A stretch of DNA of 55,717 bases from Caldifarciminota bacterium (GCA_025060715.1 JANXBG010000010.1:1-55717); one strand, 5' to 3'. Counted from the first letter of the stretch, positions 40,425-51,328 are shown. The notes: generated from the letters alone by a model not told the origin. Numbers and translations: made by a program.

Positions 40425-42329
40425 TTATCTCTTAATTGACCTTACTATCTCTTTTGTCTTTACTTTTAATATCGCATAAGATTTAAAACTCAAAAAATCC
40501 TTTGATCTTAAAAAGACTGTATCACTTTCCGGAAGATTAATTTTTAACTGTGTTTTTAATTTTTCCTTTTTAAAAATTTCTAATTGATTTTCTTTTATCT
40601 CCAAAATTATTTCGCTTCTTTTTTCTTTTTCGCAACAACCCTTTTCGGAAACCACTCCGCTTACTAAACTGAAAGGAAGTATAATAGAATCCTCTTCAGA
40701 TTTTATAACCAATGAACCATCAAAACCGATAGGGAAATGATTAACTGCTTCAATAATCAACTCTCCACCTACTAAATTTTTATTAATTTCTTCTCCTTTT
40801 TCTTTACTTAAAAAGATTTCTTTTTCGTAAGCAATAAAGGTGTCTTTACTAAAGGAAAATTTCAAAGGTAATTCAAATGAGGCATTTAACAGAAAGAAGT
40901 CTTTTTCTTCAATTTTTCCTTGTCCATTAATTCTTCCGGAATAATTAAATTTTAAAATTTTGGGACCATTATTTATCAAATTGGTAGCATCAATTCTTTC
41001 ATTTACTCTGATTAAAGGTTCTCCATTTCTTAAAGGAAGATTAATTTCTCTATGAAGAGAACAAATTTCTCCGTTACGGTTAATACTCTTTCCATTTAAA
41101 AAGATAGTTATCGGGGCTTTTACATTGGAAATAATCTCTAAGAATATTTCTCCCTTTTCAAATTTTATTCCTTTGGGATTACCTAAAAAATTTATTATTA
41201 AAGAATCTTGGTTATTCAAAAAATAAAGCGGCGATAAGAAATTACCTTCAATTTTTTTAAATTTTAAATCTCTTATCTGACCATTAAAGGAAAAATAATC
41301 TTGCCTATTGACACTAAAGAAATTTTGAGAATCACTAATTTGGGCATTTATTTCTATTAACAAAAGGAATCCTTTATTATCTGGAAAATTTTGTCTTATA
41401 ATTTTCTCTCTTAAAGGGAGAGAAATTTTTTTATAACTATAAGCAAAAATATTAAAACTATCTTCATAATCTATTTCTTCTATTTTTAAAAAGATTAATA
41501 AAGGAAAGGAAAATCGATTAACAAAATTTAATTCCAAATAACCTTCCTTTATTTCGCCATAATATAAATCAAAATCAGAAAAATTTATATAATAATTGCA
41601 AGTATTATTTAAAAAAGTTTTTTTAAATTTTAATTTACCTTCCCTTAATTTGACATTAATAAATTTTAATATCAATTTTAAATAATCGTTTTTTCTCACG
41701 AATAAAGACTCCTCGGTGAAAATCTCATAGGTTAATAAAATATTAATTGGTGAAGAAATGAATATATTATTGATAGCACCGTAATGCTCCTTTTGAGAAT
41801 TGGGTTCTACATTTCCTAAATCAAAATCAACATTACCTAAATTAACCTTAAAATATTTAAAATTTATAGGTGAAGGGTTTTCAATTTTTAAAATTAAAAG
41901 GGCTTCTTCTATAAAACCGTAATGAAAATCATCTATACTTATCAGTTTTTCTAAATCTCTTGAGTAACGGGCCGGTGGTAAGATAATAAAACTATCAGGA
42001 AACAATATTCCTAAAATTTCTTCAACATTAATAATTATCTCACTAAAAAATGTATCACAAACTTTAAAATTGTTTAAATAATATACCGAATCAAATCTAT
42101 CAATATTAAAATTAATTTTTGTTATTGGTAAAATTGTGTCAAAATCAGTTTTATAAAAGAAATTTAAGGTTGAATCAGAATTAAAAATAAAATAATGAGT
42201 GTCTAATAAAGAAAAAAGGGTAACTTTTTTTTCTAATAAGGGAATTGTTATCTCTGTATCCCATTCCGGAAGTTTTGGTTTTTCTAAACAAAAGAAAAAG
42301 AAAATTACAAAAAATAAGAGTTTTTTCAA
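40425..42329 (-). CDS. Putative lipoprotein of unknown function
   Basis: Short hydrophobic leader then CLEKPKLPEWDTEITIPLLEKKVTLFSLLD; beta-rich body; translationally close to the barrel gene. Confidence 0.5.
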   Translation of the reverse strand: MKKLLFFVIFFFFCLEKPKLPEWDTEITIPLLEKKVTLFSLLDTHYFIFNSDSTLNFFYKTDFDTILPITKINFNIDRFDSVYYLNNFKVCDTFFSEIIINVEEILGILFPDSFIILPPARYSRDLEKLISIDDFHYGFIEEALLILKIENPSPINFKYFKVNLGNVDFDLGNVEPNSQKEHYGAINNIFISSPINILLTYEIFTEESLFVRKNDYLKLILKFINVKLREGKLKFKKTFLNNTCNYYINFSDFDLYYGEIKEGYLELNFVNRFSFPLLIFLKIEEIDYEDSFNIFAYSYKKISLPLREKIIRQNFPDNKGFLLLIEINAQISDSQNFFSVNRQDYFSFNGQIRDLKFKKIEGNFLSPLYFLNNQDSLIINFLGNPKGIKFEKGEIFLEIISNVKAPITIFLNGKSINRNGEICSLHREINLPLRNGEPLIRVNERIDATNLINNGPKILKFNYSGRINGQGKIEEKDFFLLNASFELPLKFSFSKDTFIAYEKEIFLSKEKGEEINKNLVGGELIIEAVNHFPIGFDGSLVIKSEEDSIILPFSLVSGVVSEKGCCEKEKRSEIILEIKENQLEIFKKEKLKTQLKINLPESDTVFLRSKDFLSFKSYAILKVKTKEIVRSIKR

Positions 42330-42363
42330 CCCACACCTCCTTTATTTTTAAGCCTTATAAATT

Positions 42364-42473
42364 AAAAAGGGCAACCGGTATACTGGGCCCGTTCATCTTG
42401 CCTCTAAATAATATTAAGAGGTGGCATCCTCTACTTTATTGAACGGTCGCTCAGTAATACCAGCGCCCTTTTT
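42364..42473. ncRNA. Candidate structured RNA (strand unresolved)
   Basis: Nested pairings AAAAAGGGC/GCCCTTTTT, GGTA/TACC, ACTGGGC+CCGTTCA/TGAACGG+GCTCAGT, inner GCCTCT/AGAGG; locally GC-rich in an AT-rich genome. Confidence 0.6.
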
Positions 42474-42565
42474 CATCCCTTCCTCCCCCAAATTTTACGG
42501 GGGCCTAAAAATGAGGACTGGGCTATGAACTCAAAAGGGAGGTTAATTTTAGACCCCCGAATATT

Positions 42566-42644
42566 ATTGGGATGTAGTGCGTATCCTCTAGAAACCGAAT
42601 TTTATATCTTCCGCCCTTCCGAAATACTCGCACTACATCCCAAT
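42566..42644. other. Long inverted repeat (16-bp perfect arms)
   Basis: ATTGGGATGTAGTGCG (42566-42581) and CGCACTACATCCCAAT (42629-42644). Confidence 0.9.
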
Positions 42645-42666
42645 CAATGTGGTAAGGAGGTGAAAA

Positions 42667-42759
42667 ATGCGAGTAATTTTATCTTTTTTCTTGCCCGATT
42701 TTCAAAGAACTCTTTTGTTTTCTCTTAACTTTAAATCAAAAACTATGCCAAAAAAATAA
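42667..42759 (+). CDS. Possible 30-aa small ORF after a consensus Shine-Dalgarno
   Basis: AAGGAGGTGAAAAATG; MRVILSFFLPDFQRTLLFSLNFKSKTMPKK*. Confidence 0.3.
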   Translation: MRVILSFFLPDFQRTLLFSLNFKSKTMPKK

Positions 42760-42969
42760 AAATAAAAAACCATAAAAACCTTAATTTTCAATGTTTTTAA
42801 AAAGCTTTTAATTATTTATTTAAAAAAACTTTCTATTAAAAATGCGACAAAATAAGCTTAAAATAAATAATGATCATTTAAATCATATAATTTCAATGAC
42901 TTACAAAAAATGTGACATTATTAATTTTATATTTTTTGTTTTATATTTTTTGTTTATTTATAAAATATA

Positions 42970-42997
42970 TTGACTTTTGTTTTAACTATGTTATAAT
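42970..42997 (+). promoter_or_regulatory. Promoter of rimP operon (TTGACT-N16-TATAAT)
   Basis: TTGACTTTTGTTTTAACTATGTTATAAT, 7 nt upstream of the ATG at 43005. Confidence 0.75.
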
Positions 42998-43004
42998 TAT
43001 TTTT

Positions 43005-43475
43005 ATGGAAGAAAAATTACCGAAAGAAGTATATGACTTAATTTTTAAAACGGTAAATGAAATGGGATTGGAGTTGTATGATGTAGAATATGACGGAAGA
43101 AATTTGCGAGTTTATATTGATAAGGCTGGTGGGGTAACAATTAATACTTGTGAAGAAGTATCTAATCTATTATCTTTAAGATTAGATGCTTTAGATTTAA
43201 TCCCTCATTCTTATGTGTTAGAAGTTTCTTCTCCGGGTGTAGAAAGAAAATTAAAAAATGTTGAACATTTTAAAAAAGTAATTGGTAAAAAGATAATTAT
43301 TCAGAAAGATAATGAATATATCTATGGTGAACTTCTAAAGGCTGATGAAAAATCAATCACTTTAAAAGTTTTGGAAGGTAGTAATTTAAAAGCTGGAGAG
43401 ATTGTAAATATTAATTATATAGAAATAAAAAAAGCAGAAGTAAAGGTAACTACTCAGGAATTGTTTAAAAAATGA
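43005..43475 (+). CDS. rimP: Ribosome maturation factor RimP (start corrected from track)
   Basis: MEEKLPKEVYDLIFKTVNEMGLELYDVEYDGRNLRVYIDKAGGVTINTCEEVS ... YVLEVSSPGVERKL. Confidence 0.9.
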   Translation: MEEKLPKEVYDLIFKTVNEMGLELYDVEYDGRNLRVYIDKAGGVTINTCEEVSNLLSLRLDALDLIPHSYVLEVSSPGVERKLKNVEHFKKVIGKKIIIQKDNEYIYGELLKADEKSITLKVLEGSNLKAGEIVNINYIEIKKAEVKVTTQELFKK

Positions 43476-44752
43476 AAAAAGAAGAATTTTTAGCTTATCT
43501 TAGTGAAATTGCCCGAAAAAGAAATGTTGATATTTTATATGTTAATGAGGCTTTAAAAGAAAGTTTACTTGTAGGGCTTAAAAAAAGATATGGCCAAGAT
43601 TCAGAACCAGAGGTAGAAATTGATTTAGAAAAAGGGGAAATCAAAATTTTCTTAAACAAAACAGTAGTAGATGTACCAACAAAATTAGGTAAAGAGATTT
43701 CTTTAGAAGAAGCAAAAGCTTTAAAACCCGATGCCCAGATTGGAGAAAAAATAAAAGTACCTTTACCTTTGGAAGAAGTCGGTCGTTCTACTATTCAGAA
43801 AGCAGCTGATGAATTGGTTAATCGTCTCCGTTCTGTTGAAAAAAACAAATTATATGAAGAATTTAAAAAGAAAGAGAAAGAAATCATCTCAGGCACCATT
43901 TACCAAATTGCTAAAGAGAAAGTTATCGTTAATTTAGGAGCTGTTGAGGGATATCTTTTACCCCAGGATTATTTAAAATCTGACCGATTAAAACAAGGAG
44001 CAGTGATTAAAGCCTATGTAGTGAAAGTAGAAAAAACCCCTTTGGGACCAAGAGTTCATTTATCCCGAACTCACCAAGAATTTGTAAAAAAACTTTTAGC
44101 AAAAGAAGTTCCAGAAATTCAACAGAATATAGTTCAGATAAAAGCTATTGCCCGAATACCCGGAGTGCGAACAAAAATTGCTGTCCACTCCGAAGATGAA
44201 AAAATAGACCCAGTAGGCGCCTGTGTCGGTTTCAAACGGTCAAGGATTGAAAATGTTCTAAAAGAATTGGGTGAAGAGAAAATCGATATTATCCAATGGT
44301 CCAAGGAATTAAAAATCTTTATCGCTCGGGCCTTAAGTCCGGCAAAGGTAAAAGAAGTGATAAAAGAAAATGATAAATATACGGTAATTGTTTCCGATAG
44401 CGATTATCCCATTGCAGTTGGGAAAAAAGGTAATAATGTTAATTTAGCTAGTCGGCTAACTGGTGTCAATATTGAAATATTAAAATTGAGTGAATATTTA
44501 GATAGACAGATAAAAGAAAAGGCAAAAACAATTTCTTTAAAAGAGTTAGATCTTTCTAATATTCTTTTAGAAAAATTGGCTGAAAACCAAATTTTGAGCG
44601 CCTTTGATTTATTAACCCTTCCTGATGAAAATATAAGTAAAATTATTAATTATGATATAGAACAAGTTAAAAAATTAAAGAAAGATATTGAAGAAAAAAT
44701 AAAGGAAAAATTCTTTTCTCAAGAATACCAACAAGAGGAAAGTGGAACTTAA
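43472..44752 (+). CDS. nusA: Transcription termination/antitermination factor NusA
   Basis: VPEIQQNIVQIKAIARIPGVRTKIAVHSEDEKIDPVGACVGFKRSRIENVLKELGEEKIDII and KH domains. Confidence 0.96.
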   Translation: MKKEEFLAYLSEIARKRNVDILYVNEALKESLLVGLKKRYGQDSEPEVEIDLEKGEIKIFLNKTVVDVPTKLGKEISLEEAKALKPDAQIGEKIKVPLPLEEVGRSTIQKAADELVNRLRSVEKNKLYEEFKKKEKEIISGTIYQIAKEKVIVNLGAVEGYLLPQDYLKSDRLKQGAVIKAYVVKVEKTPLGPRVHLSRTHQEFVKKLLAKEVPEIQQNIVQIKAIARIPGVRTKIAVHSEDEKIDPVGACVGFKRSRIENVLKELGEEKIDIIQWSKELKIFIARALSPAKVKEVIKENDKYTVIVSDSDYPIAVGKKGNNVNLASRLTGVNIEILKLSEYLDRQIKEKAKTISLKELDLSNILLEKLAENQILSAFDLLTLPDENISKIINYDIEQVKKLKKDIEEKIKEKFFSQEYQQEESGT

Positions 44753-44756
44753 TTTT

Positions 44757-46790
44757 ATGAAAACCGAACGTCTTAAGGTAAATGAAGTGGCCAAAAAACT
44801 TAATCTTTCACCAAAGGCAGTAGTTAATTTGTTAAAGGAATTAGGATTTAAAGAAAGGGGATATACTTCCTTTGTAACCACAGAAGAATATGAAGCGATA
44901 AAAAAGAAAATTAAAGAGGAGGAAAAATTATACTCTACTAAAATTGAAAAAAAGGAAGACCTAAAAGAAAAAAGAAAAGAACCACCAATTAACCAGGAAA
45001 GGGAAATAAAGAAAACAATAAAAACTAAAAAAGTTGAAAAAAAAGAAATAAAATCTCCAGAAAAGAATAAAATTGAAGTTTTTCCTTTTATGACTGTTTC
45101 CGAATTAGCTAATGCTTTTGATGTCCTACCGGCAGATATTATTAAAGCTTGCCTAAAATTAGGGTTAGTTGCTACTATCAATCAACGGTTAGATTTAGAT
45201 ACTATTTATCTTTTGGCTGATGAATTTAAAAAAGAGATTATTATAAAAGAAGAATTACCTACAGAAAAAAAACTAATTGAAGCTCCTTTATTACCCCGAC
45301 CACCGGTGGTGACAGTGATTGGCCATGTAGATCACGGGAAAACAACTCTATTAGATTATATTAGAAAAACAAAAATTGCGGAAAAAGAAGTTGGCAGAAT
45401 TACTCAGCACGTGGGAGTTTCAGTGGTTAATTATAAAAACGAAAAGATTATCTTTCTTGATACTCCAGGACACGAAGCTTTTACTGCAATGAGAGTAAGA
45501 GGGATACAAGTAACTGATATTGCTATTTTAGTAGTAGCTGCTAATGAAGGAGTAAAACCGCAAACGGAAGAAGCAATAAATCATGTACGGGCAGCAGGAG
45601 TGCCAATTATTGTTGCCATTACTAAAATCGACCTTCCTGATGCCAATCCTCAGAAAGTGAAATCTCAATTGGCCAATTATGGAATTCGAGTTGAAGAATA
45701 TGGCGGAGATGTTATTGCTGTTGAAACTTCTGCTTATACCGGCTATGGTATTGACGATCTATTAGATGCTATTCTTTTAGTGAGTCACATTCAAAATCTT
45801 AAAGCTCCCTTTGAAGGTTTAGGAAAAGGTGTAGTGATTGATAGCCGGGTTGACAAAGGAAGAGGAATTGTTGCCACAATATTGACTAAGGAAGGAAGAA
45901 TTGAAAGAGGAAACTTCTTTGTCTGTGGGGATACTTATGGTAAAGTAAGAGAAATTTTTGATGTATTACCTGATAGATTTAAAAGAATTGAATTTAGTGA
46001 CCCTGCCCATCCTTGCCAAATTATTGGGTTTTCAGAAATTCCTGAACCTGGAGAAAAGTTTATTGTGGTAGAGAATGAAAAGATTGCTCGAGAATATGCC
46101 CAAAAGAGAAAAATACAAAAACAGAGTGAAAAATTAAAATTACAAAAAAGATTGACCTTACAATTAATCCAAGAGAAAATTCAGAAAGGAGAGACGAAAG
46201 AGTTAAAAATTGTTTTAAAGGCTGATGTAATGGGTTCCCTAGAGGCAATAAAAAGTGCTTTAGAAGAGTTATCCTTAGAAGAAGTGAAAATTAAAATCAT
46301 TCATGCTGGTGTAGGACCGATCACTAAATCTGATGTGTTATTAGCGGCTGCATCCGAAGCAATTGTAGTGGGCTATCACGTTAACCCTTTAGGAGAAGCT
46401 AAAGAAGTAGCTGAGCAACAAAAGATTGAAATTAGAACCTACAAAATTATCTATCAGGCAATAGATGACATTCGAGCAGCAATGTTAGGTCTTTTAGAAG
46501 AAGAGAAAAAAGAGGTATTAGTTGGCAAAGCAATTGTGCGTAAGGTATTTAATATAAAAGGAATAGGGTTAGTAGCCGGTTCTTTTGTTTTAGAGGGGAA
46601 AATAATAAAAGATGGCATTGTTAAAGTTTTAAGAAAGGGAGCAGAAATTTTTAAAGGAAAAATAACTTCTTTAAAGAGATTTAAAGAAGATGTAAAAGAA
46701 GTTGAAGCAAATTATGAATGCGGAATTGGTATTAGTGGAATTGAAGACTTACAAGAAGAAGATCTATTAGAGTGTTATATTGAAGAATAG
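44757..46790 (+). CDS. infB: Translation initiation factor IF-2 (start adjusted to MKTERL)
   Basis: [51 protein letters not shown]. Confidence 0.97.
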   Translation: MKTERLKVNEVAKKLNLSPKAVVNLLKELGFKERGYTSFVTTEEYEAIKKKIKEEEKLYSTKIEKKEDLKEKRKEPPINQEREIKKTIKTKKVEKKEIKSPEKNKIEVFPFMTVSELANAFDVLPADIIKACLKLGLVATINQRLDLDTIYLLADEFKKEIIIKEELPTEKKLIEAPLLPRPPVVTVIGHVDHGKTTLLDYIRKTKIAEKEVGRITQHVGVSVVNYKNEKIIFLDTPGHEAFTAMRVRGIQVTDIAILVVAANEGVKPQTEEAINHVRAAGVPIIVAITKIDLPDANPQKVKSQLANYGIRVEEYGGDVIAVETSAYTGYGIDDLLDAILLVSHIQNLKAPFEGLGKGVVIDSRVDKGRGIVATILTKEGRIERGNFFVCGDTYGKVREIFDVLPDRFKRIEFSDPAHPCQIIGFSEIPEPGEKFIVVENEKIAREYAQKRKIQKQSEKLKLQKRLTLQLIQEKIQKGETKELKIVLKADVMGSLEAIKSALEELSLEEVKIKIIHAGVGPITKSDVLLAAASEAIVVGYHVNPLGEAKEVAEQQKIEIRTYKIIYQAIDDIRAAMLGLLEEEKKEVLVGKAIVRKVFNIKGIGLVAGSFVLEGKIIKDGIVKVLRKGAEIFKGKITSLKRFKEDVKEVEANYECGIGISGIEDLQEEDLLECYIEE

Positions 46791-47075
46791 ATGACTGTTA
46801 GCTTGTTAATCGTTGATTGCCTCTATAAAAATAGTCATTCTTTAAAAGAAAAAAGAAGATTTATTAACTCTTTGTTTAGTAGATTGAAGAAAGAGTTTAA
46901 TGTCTCCGTATTAGAAATAGATTACCAAGACTTATGGCAACGTTCAAAGTTGGCAATCTGTTTTATAAATAACTCAACGGACTCCTCTTTAAAAACCCAA
47001 AGTAGTTTATTAAAATTTTTAGAAAATTATCCTAATTTAACAATTTTAGACCATCAATATCAAAAATTGTATTAA
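46791..47075 (+). CDS. DUF503/YlxP-family protein
   Basis: SLLIVDCLYKNSHSLKEKRRFINSLFSRLKKEFNVSVLEIDYQDLWQRSKLAI. Confidence 0.85.
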   Translation: MTVSLLIVDCLYKNSHSLKEKRRFINSLFSRLKKEFNVSVLEIDYQDLWQRSKLAICFINNSTDSSLKTQSSLLKFLENYPNLTILDHQYQKLY

Positions 47076-47076
47076 A

Positions 47077-47475
47077 ATGTATTATACTTTAAAAATCAAC
47101 ACACCAAAAAGAATTGCCTTTGTTGATATTACTGAAAAAGTTGAAGAAATAATAAGCAAAAGTGAAATAAATTCAGGTATCTGTTATCTTTATGTACCCC
47201 ATACTACTTGTGGAATAACTATTAACGAAAATTATGACCCCTCTGTAATTAGTGATATTAACAATGTTTTATCCCTTTTAATTCCTAAAAGCGGAACCTA
47301 TGAACATACTGAAGGTAATGCTGATGCCCATATCAAAACTTCTCTCATTAACTCTTTTGCAATTCTTTTTTTTGAGAATAAAAAAATCCTTTTAGGCACT
47401 TGGCAAGGAGTTTTTTTATGTGAATTTGATGGACCAAGAGAAAGAAAAGTTTATATTAAAATTCTCCCTTGTTAA
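47077..47475 (+). CDS. YjbQ/UPF0047 family protein
   Basis: YVPHTTCGITINENYDPSV, EGNADAHIKTSLINSF, LGTWQGVFLCEFDGPRERKV. Confidence 0.92.
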   Translation: MYYTLKINTPKRIAFVDITEKVEEIISKSEINSGICYLYVPHTTCGITINENYDPSVISDINNVLSLLIPKSGTYEHTEGNADAHIKTSLINSFAILFFENKKILLGTWQGVFLCEFDGPRERKVYIKILPC

Positions 47476-48398
47476 ACTATCTTTCGGTAATAATTGAGCA
47501 TTTTTGTTAAAGTATCCCTGATTTCTAATCGTGGTTCGAAATTTGTTAGGTTTTTAAATTTAGTATTATCACCAGAAAGAAAAAAAATATCCTTTTTTCT
47601 TTCTCTCTCCTGAGAAAAAACTATTCTAATCTCTTTATCTGTTTGACTTAATAAAAATTCTAAAGCTTCTCTTAACTTTATTGGCTTACCATTAGTAATA
47701 TTATAAATCTCCCCTTTTTTACCATAAATAAAAGCAAGATAGTAAGCTTCCACAATATCTTCCACTGCTAAATAATCTCTTTCTACTTCTAAATTACCTA
47801 CCTCTAAAATCGGCGGTATTTTATTTTTTTCTATCTCAGCAATTTTTTTACAGCAATAAGGAAAAAAGAAACTTTCCTTTTGACCAATTCCAGTATGACT
47901 AAAAGGCCTTAAAATTAAAGCGTCAATATCATAAACTGTTACATAATACTGAACAATCTTTTCAGCAAAATATTTACTTAAAGCATAAGGACTTATCGGA
48001 TTTAACTCATCATCCTCTTTGGCTTTTCTCCTTTCTGCTATTTCACCGTAAACTTCCGCAGTAGAAATATAAATGAAACGAACTTTAAGATTTAATTCTT
48101 TTATTGCCCAAAGAAGATTTAAAGTTCCTAAAGTATTTACTTCATAAGTTAAATATTCTTCTTTATAAGATAATGCTACTGAAGTCTGGGCAGCAAGATG
48201 AAAAATCCCTTCAGGTTTTAACTTTTCTAACAATTTTATGATTTCCTCTTTTTTTCTAATATCCAAAAAAAATTGGTTATCTTTTATTTCGTTAGGTAAA
48301 GCATAATAAGTTCCAAAAACTTCATAACCTTTATTAATTAAAAAATTAAAAAGATATCCTCCCGCAAACCCTTCACTTCCCGTTATCAAAATCTTCAT
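47472..48398 (-). CDS. NAD-dependent epimerase/dehydratase, RMD-like (GDP-4-keto-6-deoxymannose reductase candidate)
   Basis: ILITGSEGFAGGYLFNFL, STAEVYGE, SPYALSKYFAEKIV. Confidence 0.72.
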   Translation of the reverse strand: MKILITGSEGFAGGYLFNFLINKGYEVFGTYYALPNEIKDNQFFLDIRKKEEIIKLLEKLKPEGIFHLAAQTSVALSYKEEYLTYEVNTLGTLNLLWAIKELNLKVRFIYISTAEVYGEIAERRKAKEDDELNPISPYALSKYFAEKIVQYYVTVYDIDALILRPFSHTGIGQKESFFFPYCCKKIAEIEKNKIPPILEVGNLEVERDYLAVEDIVEAYYLAFIYGKKGEIYNITNGKPIKLREALEFLLSQTDKEIRIVFSQERERKKDIFFLSGDNTKFKNLTNFEPRLEIRDTLTKMLNYYRKIV

Positions 48399-49349
48399 CT
48401 AAACTCTTTCCCGCCAGTAATTGAGTAAATCCTCTAAGGTCTTTTCAATTGGTATCTCAGGTTGCCAACCACATTCTTCTTTTATTTTTGTAGCATCACC
48501 AATCAATAGCTCCACATCTGAGGGTCTTAACCTCCTTTCATCTATCTTCACTTCTACCTTAACTTTACTTTTTTCCAAATAAAAATCTAAAATCTCTTTT
48601 ATTTTATAACCTTTTCCGGAAGCGATATTATAAACTTCACCAACTCTTCCTCTAGTTAATACTAAATAGTACCCTCTCACCACATCCCGGACATCAGTAA
48701 AATCTCTTACTGCTTGGAGATTACCAACATAAATAATTGGCTCTCTTTTTCCTTTTTCAATTTCAGCGATCTGTTTTGCAAAATTAGAAGTAACAAAAAC
48801 CTCTCCCCTTCTTGGTCCTTCGTGATTAAAAGCCCTGGTTCTTATAATTTTCAGATTATAACTTTTATAATATTGATAACCCAGTAAATCTTGAGCCACT
48901 TTACTTACTCCATAAGGGCTTAAAGGTCTCAAAGGATTTGTCTCTTTGATGGGTATCTCATTCTCGTATACTAAGCCATATTCTTCGGAAGAACCAGCAA
49001 TATGAATTAGAGTATCCATCTTTAAATTTTTTACCGCTTCTAAGATATTTATTTGACTTATCACATTGGTAATTATTGTTTCCGAAGGGCAAGCCCAAGA
49101 CATCGGTACATAACTTTGAGCGGCTAAGTGAAAAATCATATCTGGTTTAATCTCTTTTATTAAATTATAAACTGCGGTAGCATCTTTTAAATCGCATTCA
49201 TAGAGTTTGAGTTTTTCTTTAATATGAATAATATTTTCCATCCGACTACGCCAACGATAAGTACCGTAAACTTCGTAGTTTTTTGATAAAAGATATTCAG
49301 CTAAATGACTACCGACAAAACCAGTAATACCGGTAATCAACGCTTTCAT
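48399..49349 (-). CDS. GDP-mannose 4,6-dehydratase-like protein
   Basis: ALITGITGFVGSHLAEYLL, AAQSYVPMSWACP, GSSEEYG, SPYGVSKVAQDLLG, RPSDVELLIGDATKIKEECGWQP. Confidence 0.8.
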   Translation of the reverse strand: MKALITGITGFVGSHLAEYLLSKNYEVYGTYRWRSRMENIIHIKEKLKLYECDLKDATAVYNLIKEIKPDMIFHLAAQSYVPMSWACPSETIITNVISQINILEAVKNLKMDTLIHIAGSSEEYGLVYENEIPIKETNPLRPLSPYGVSKVAQDLLGYQYYKSYNLKIIRTRAFNHEGPRRGEVFVTSNFAKQIAEIEKGKREPIIYVGNLQAVRDFTDVRDVVRGYYLVLTRGRVGEVYNIASGKGYKIKEILDFYLEKSKVKVEVKIDERRLRPSDVELLIGDATKIKEECGWQPEIPIEKTLEDLLNYWRERV

Positions 49350-49357
49350 TAATCCTC

Positions 49358-49546
49358 CTATGCTTTAACTACTTTATTGCTTTTAATACAGCGAGTACAA
49401 ACCCAGGTTTTTTTTACCTTTTTCCCAACTTTGATTTTTATCTTTTGTAAATTGGGATTAAATCTTCTTTTAGTCACATTATGAGCGTGACTAATATTAT
49501 GCCCCACTATTGGGGTTTTTCCACAAATTTCACATCTTCTTCCCAT
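49358..49546 (-). CDS. rpmB: Ribosomal protein bL28 (zinc-ribbon form)
   Basis: [34 protein letters not shown]...WVCTRCIKS. Confidence 0.95.
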   Translation of the reverse strand: MGRRCEICGKTPIVGHNISHAHNVTKRRFNPNLQKIKIKVGKKVKKTWVCTRCIKSNKVVKA

Positions 49547-50472
49547 AATCTCTCCCTTTTAAATATTTTAATACTTTCTTCAATATCTTCCCTTATTCTC
49601 TCCTTTAACTTTTCTACATTTTCAAATCTTAATTCCGGTCTTATTTTTTGAATAAAAAATATCTCTATCTCTTTATTTAAAATATTCTTTTTAAAATTTA
49701 AAATATGAACCTCAATACTTTTCTCCCCTTCACCAAAAGTTGGTCGCTCACCAATATTTACTATTCCTAAATAAACTCTATCCTCTCCTTCAATTGCCAC
49801 TTTACAAGCATAAACGCCATCTTGAGGAATTAATTTATTTTTCTCTAACAATTCTAAATTAGCCGTAGGATAACCAATTAAACTTCCTCTTCCCTTTCCT
49901 TGAATAACTTTTCCTCTTAAGGAATATTCTCTACCCAAAAGCAAATTAGCAATCCTAATATTTCCTAATATCAATTTTTCTCTAATAGTAGTGCTCTTTA
50001 CCTCAATTCCTGTTTTTTTAATTGGAAAAACAACTTCAATTAATATTCCCTCTTTTTCACAAAAATTCTTCAAAAGTTTCACATCTCCTTTTCTTTCTCT
50101 ACCAAACCGAAAGTCGCTACCAATTACAATTTTTTTAAAGGATAAATCCTCTTTTAATTTATTTAAAAACTCTAAAGGTTCTAAATTAGCAAAGGTGGCA
50201 TCAAAATTATATACAAAGATAAAATCAATATCAAAATTCTTTAAAACTTTTACTTTTTCCTCAAAAGGGGTTAAAAGGAAATTAAAATCAGGATGAAAAT
50301 ATACATAAGGTAATGGCTCAAAGGTAACTAACCCTGAGAGAGTTTTTAACTCTTTTTTACTTATTATTAATTTTTCAATAATCACCTGATGAGCAAAATG
50401 GACACCATCAAAACTTCCAATAGTAATAACGCTATTCTTTATACTTTCTTCTTTCTCTTTAATTATCTTCAT
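49507..50472 (-). CDS. ribF: Riboflavin kinase/FAD synthetase
   Basis: [48 protein letters not shown]. Confidence 0.92.
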   Translation of the reverse strand: MKIIKEKEESIKNSVITIGSFDGVHFAHQVIIEKLIISKKELKTLSGLVTFEPLPYVYFHPDFNFLLTPFEEKVKVLKNFDIDFIFVYNFDATFANLEPLEFLNKLKEDLSFKKIVIGSDFRFGRERKGDVKLLKNFCEKEGILIEVVFPIKKTGIEVKSTTIREKLILGNIRIANLLLGREYSLRGKVIQGKGRGSLIGYPTANLELLEKNKLIPQDGVYACKVAIEGEDRVYLGIVNIGERPTFGEGEKSIEVHILNFKKNILNKEIEIFFIQKIRPELRFENVEKLKERIREDIEESIKIFKRERLWEEDVKFVEKPQ

Positions 50473-51328
50473 AAATCAACCTTAAAAATTTTATAAATTT
50501 ATCTTCCTTCTCACCAATAATCAAAATTTTTTCATCCTCGGAAATAATTTTACAATAACCTGAATTATCATCCTCGCAAAAAATTCTTTTTTCTCTTTTA
50601 AACTCTTCAATCTTTTTTTTGTTATAAAAATATTCTCTAAAGGAATACAAAGCATCTCTTATAGAAATCAAATTTTTTTTAATATTTTCTAAAGAAAGTT
50701 CCCAAAGATTTAAACAATCTTCAATTTGCCATTTACCAATCCTAATCCTTTTTAAACCAGCTAAAGTACCTCCGCAACCAATCTTTCTACCAATATCCCT
50801 CGCCAAAGAACGTAAATAAAACCCCCTTCCCACCACTGCTTTTATTAAAAGAGTATCTCTAAAGTAATCAATTAATTCAATCTGATAACATTCCACTAAC
50901 CTTTCTTTAACAACTACTTCTTTATTCTTTCTTGCTCTTAAATAACTTGGCTCGCCATTAATTTTAATCGCTGAATATACCGGCGGTTCTTGGATAATCT
51001 TTCCGACAAAATCTTTTAATATCTCTAAAACCTCCTCTCTCTTTAACTTCGGTACCTTCTTTTTTGCTATCACTTTACCTGTTATATCATCAGTATCAGT
51101 TTCTATCCCTAATTTAATCACTCCAATATATTCTTTTTCATAGTCCATTAAGAAATTACTTATTTTGGTTGCTTCGTTAAACAACAAAATAACAACTCCA
51201 CAAGCCAACGGATCTAAAGTTCCCGAATGGCCAATTTTAAAATCCTCAACAATCTGATTTTTCACAATTCTAATCAAATCATAAGAAGAAAGCCCAACTT
51301 CCTTATTCACTAATACTATCCCTCTCAT
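50459..51328 (-). CDS. truB: tRNA pseudouridine(55) synthase
   Basis: KIGHSGTLDPLACGVVILLFNEATKIS, PPVYSAIKINGEPSYLRAR, RGFYLRSLARDIG. Confidence 0.95.
   Translation of the reverse strand: MRGIVLVNKEVGLSSYDLIRIVKNQIVEDFKIGHSGTLDPLACGVVILLFNEATKISNFLMDYEKEYIGVIKLGIETDTDDITGKVIAKKKVPKLKREEVLEILKDFVGKIIQEPPVYSAIKINGEPSYLRARKNKEVVVKERLVECYQIELIDYFRDTLLIKAVVGRGFYLRSLARDIGRKIGCGGTLAGLKRIRIGKWQIEDCLNLWELSLENIKKNLISIRDALYSFREYFYNKKKIEEFKREKRIFCEDDNSGYCKIISEDEKILIIGEKEDKFIKFLRLIYEDN

Noticed and set aside
42590-42640. SRP RNA domain IV on the minus strand (CGGAAGGGCGGAAG)
   Set aside because: Lacks the conserved symmetric loop/AGCAG side of the SRP hairpin; similarity limited to GGAA
42245-42728. 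Track ORFs 42245-42442 and 42525-42728
   Set aside because: Overlap strong RNA hairpins or a gene start; no protein-like composition
44675-45181. 168-aa minus-strand ORF across the nusA/infB junction
   Set aside because: Antisense of conserved coding sequence; Ser/Phe-rich shadow of Lys/Glu-rich IF-2 N-terminus
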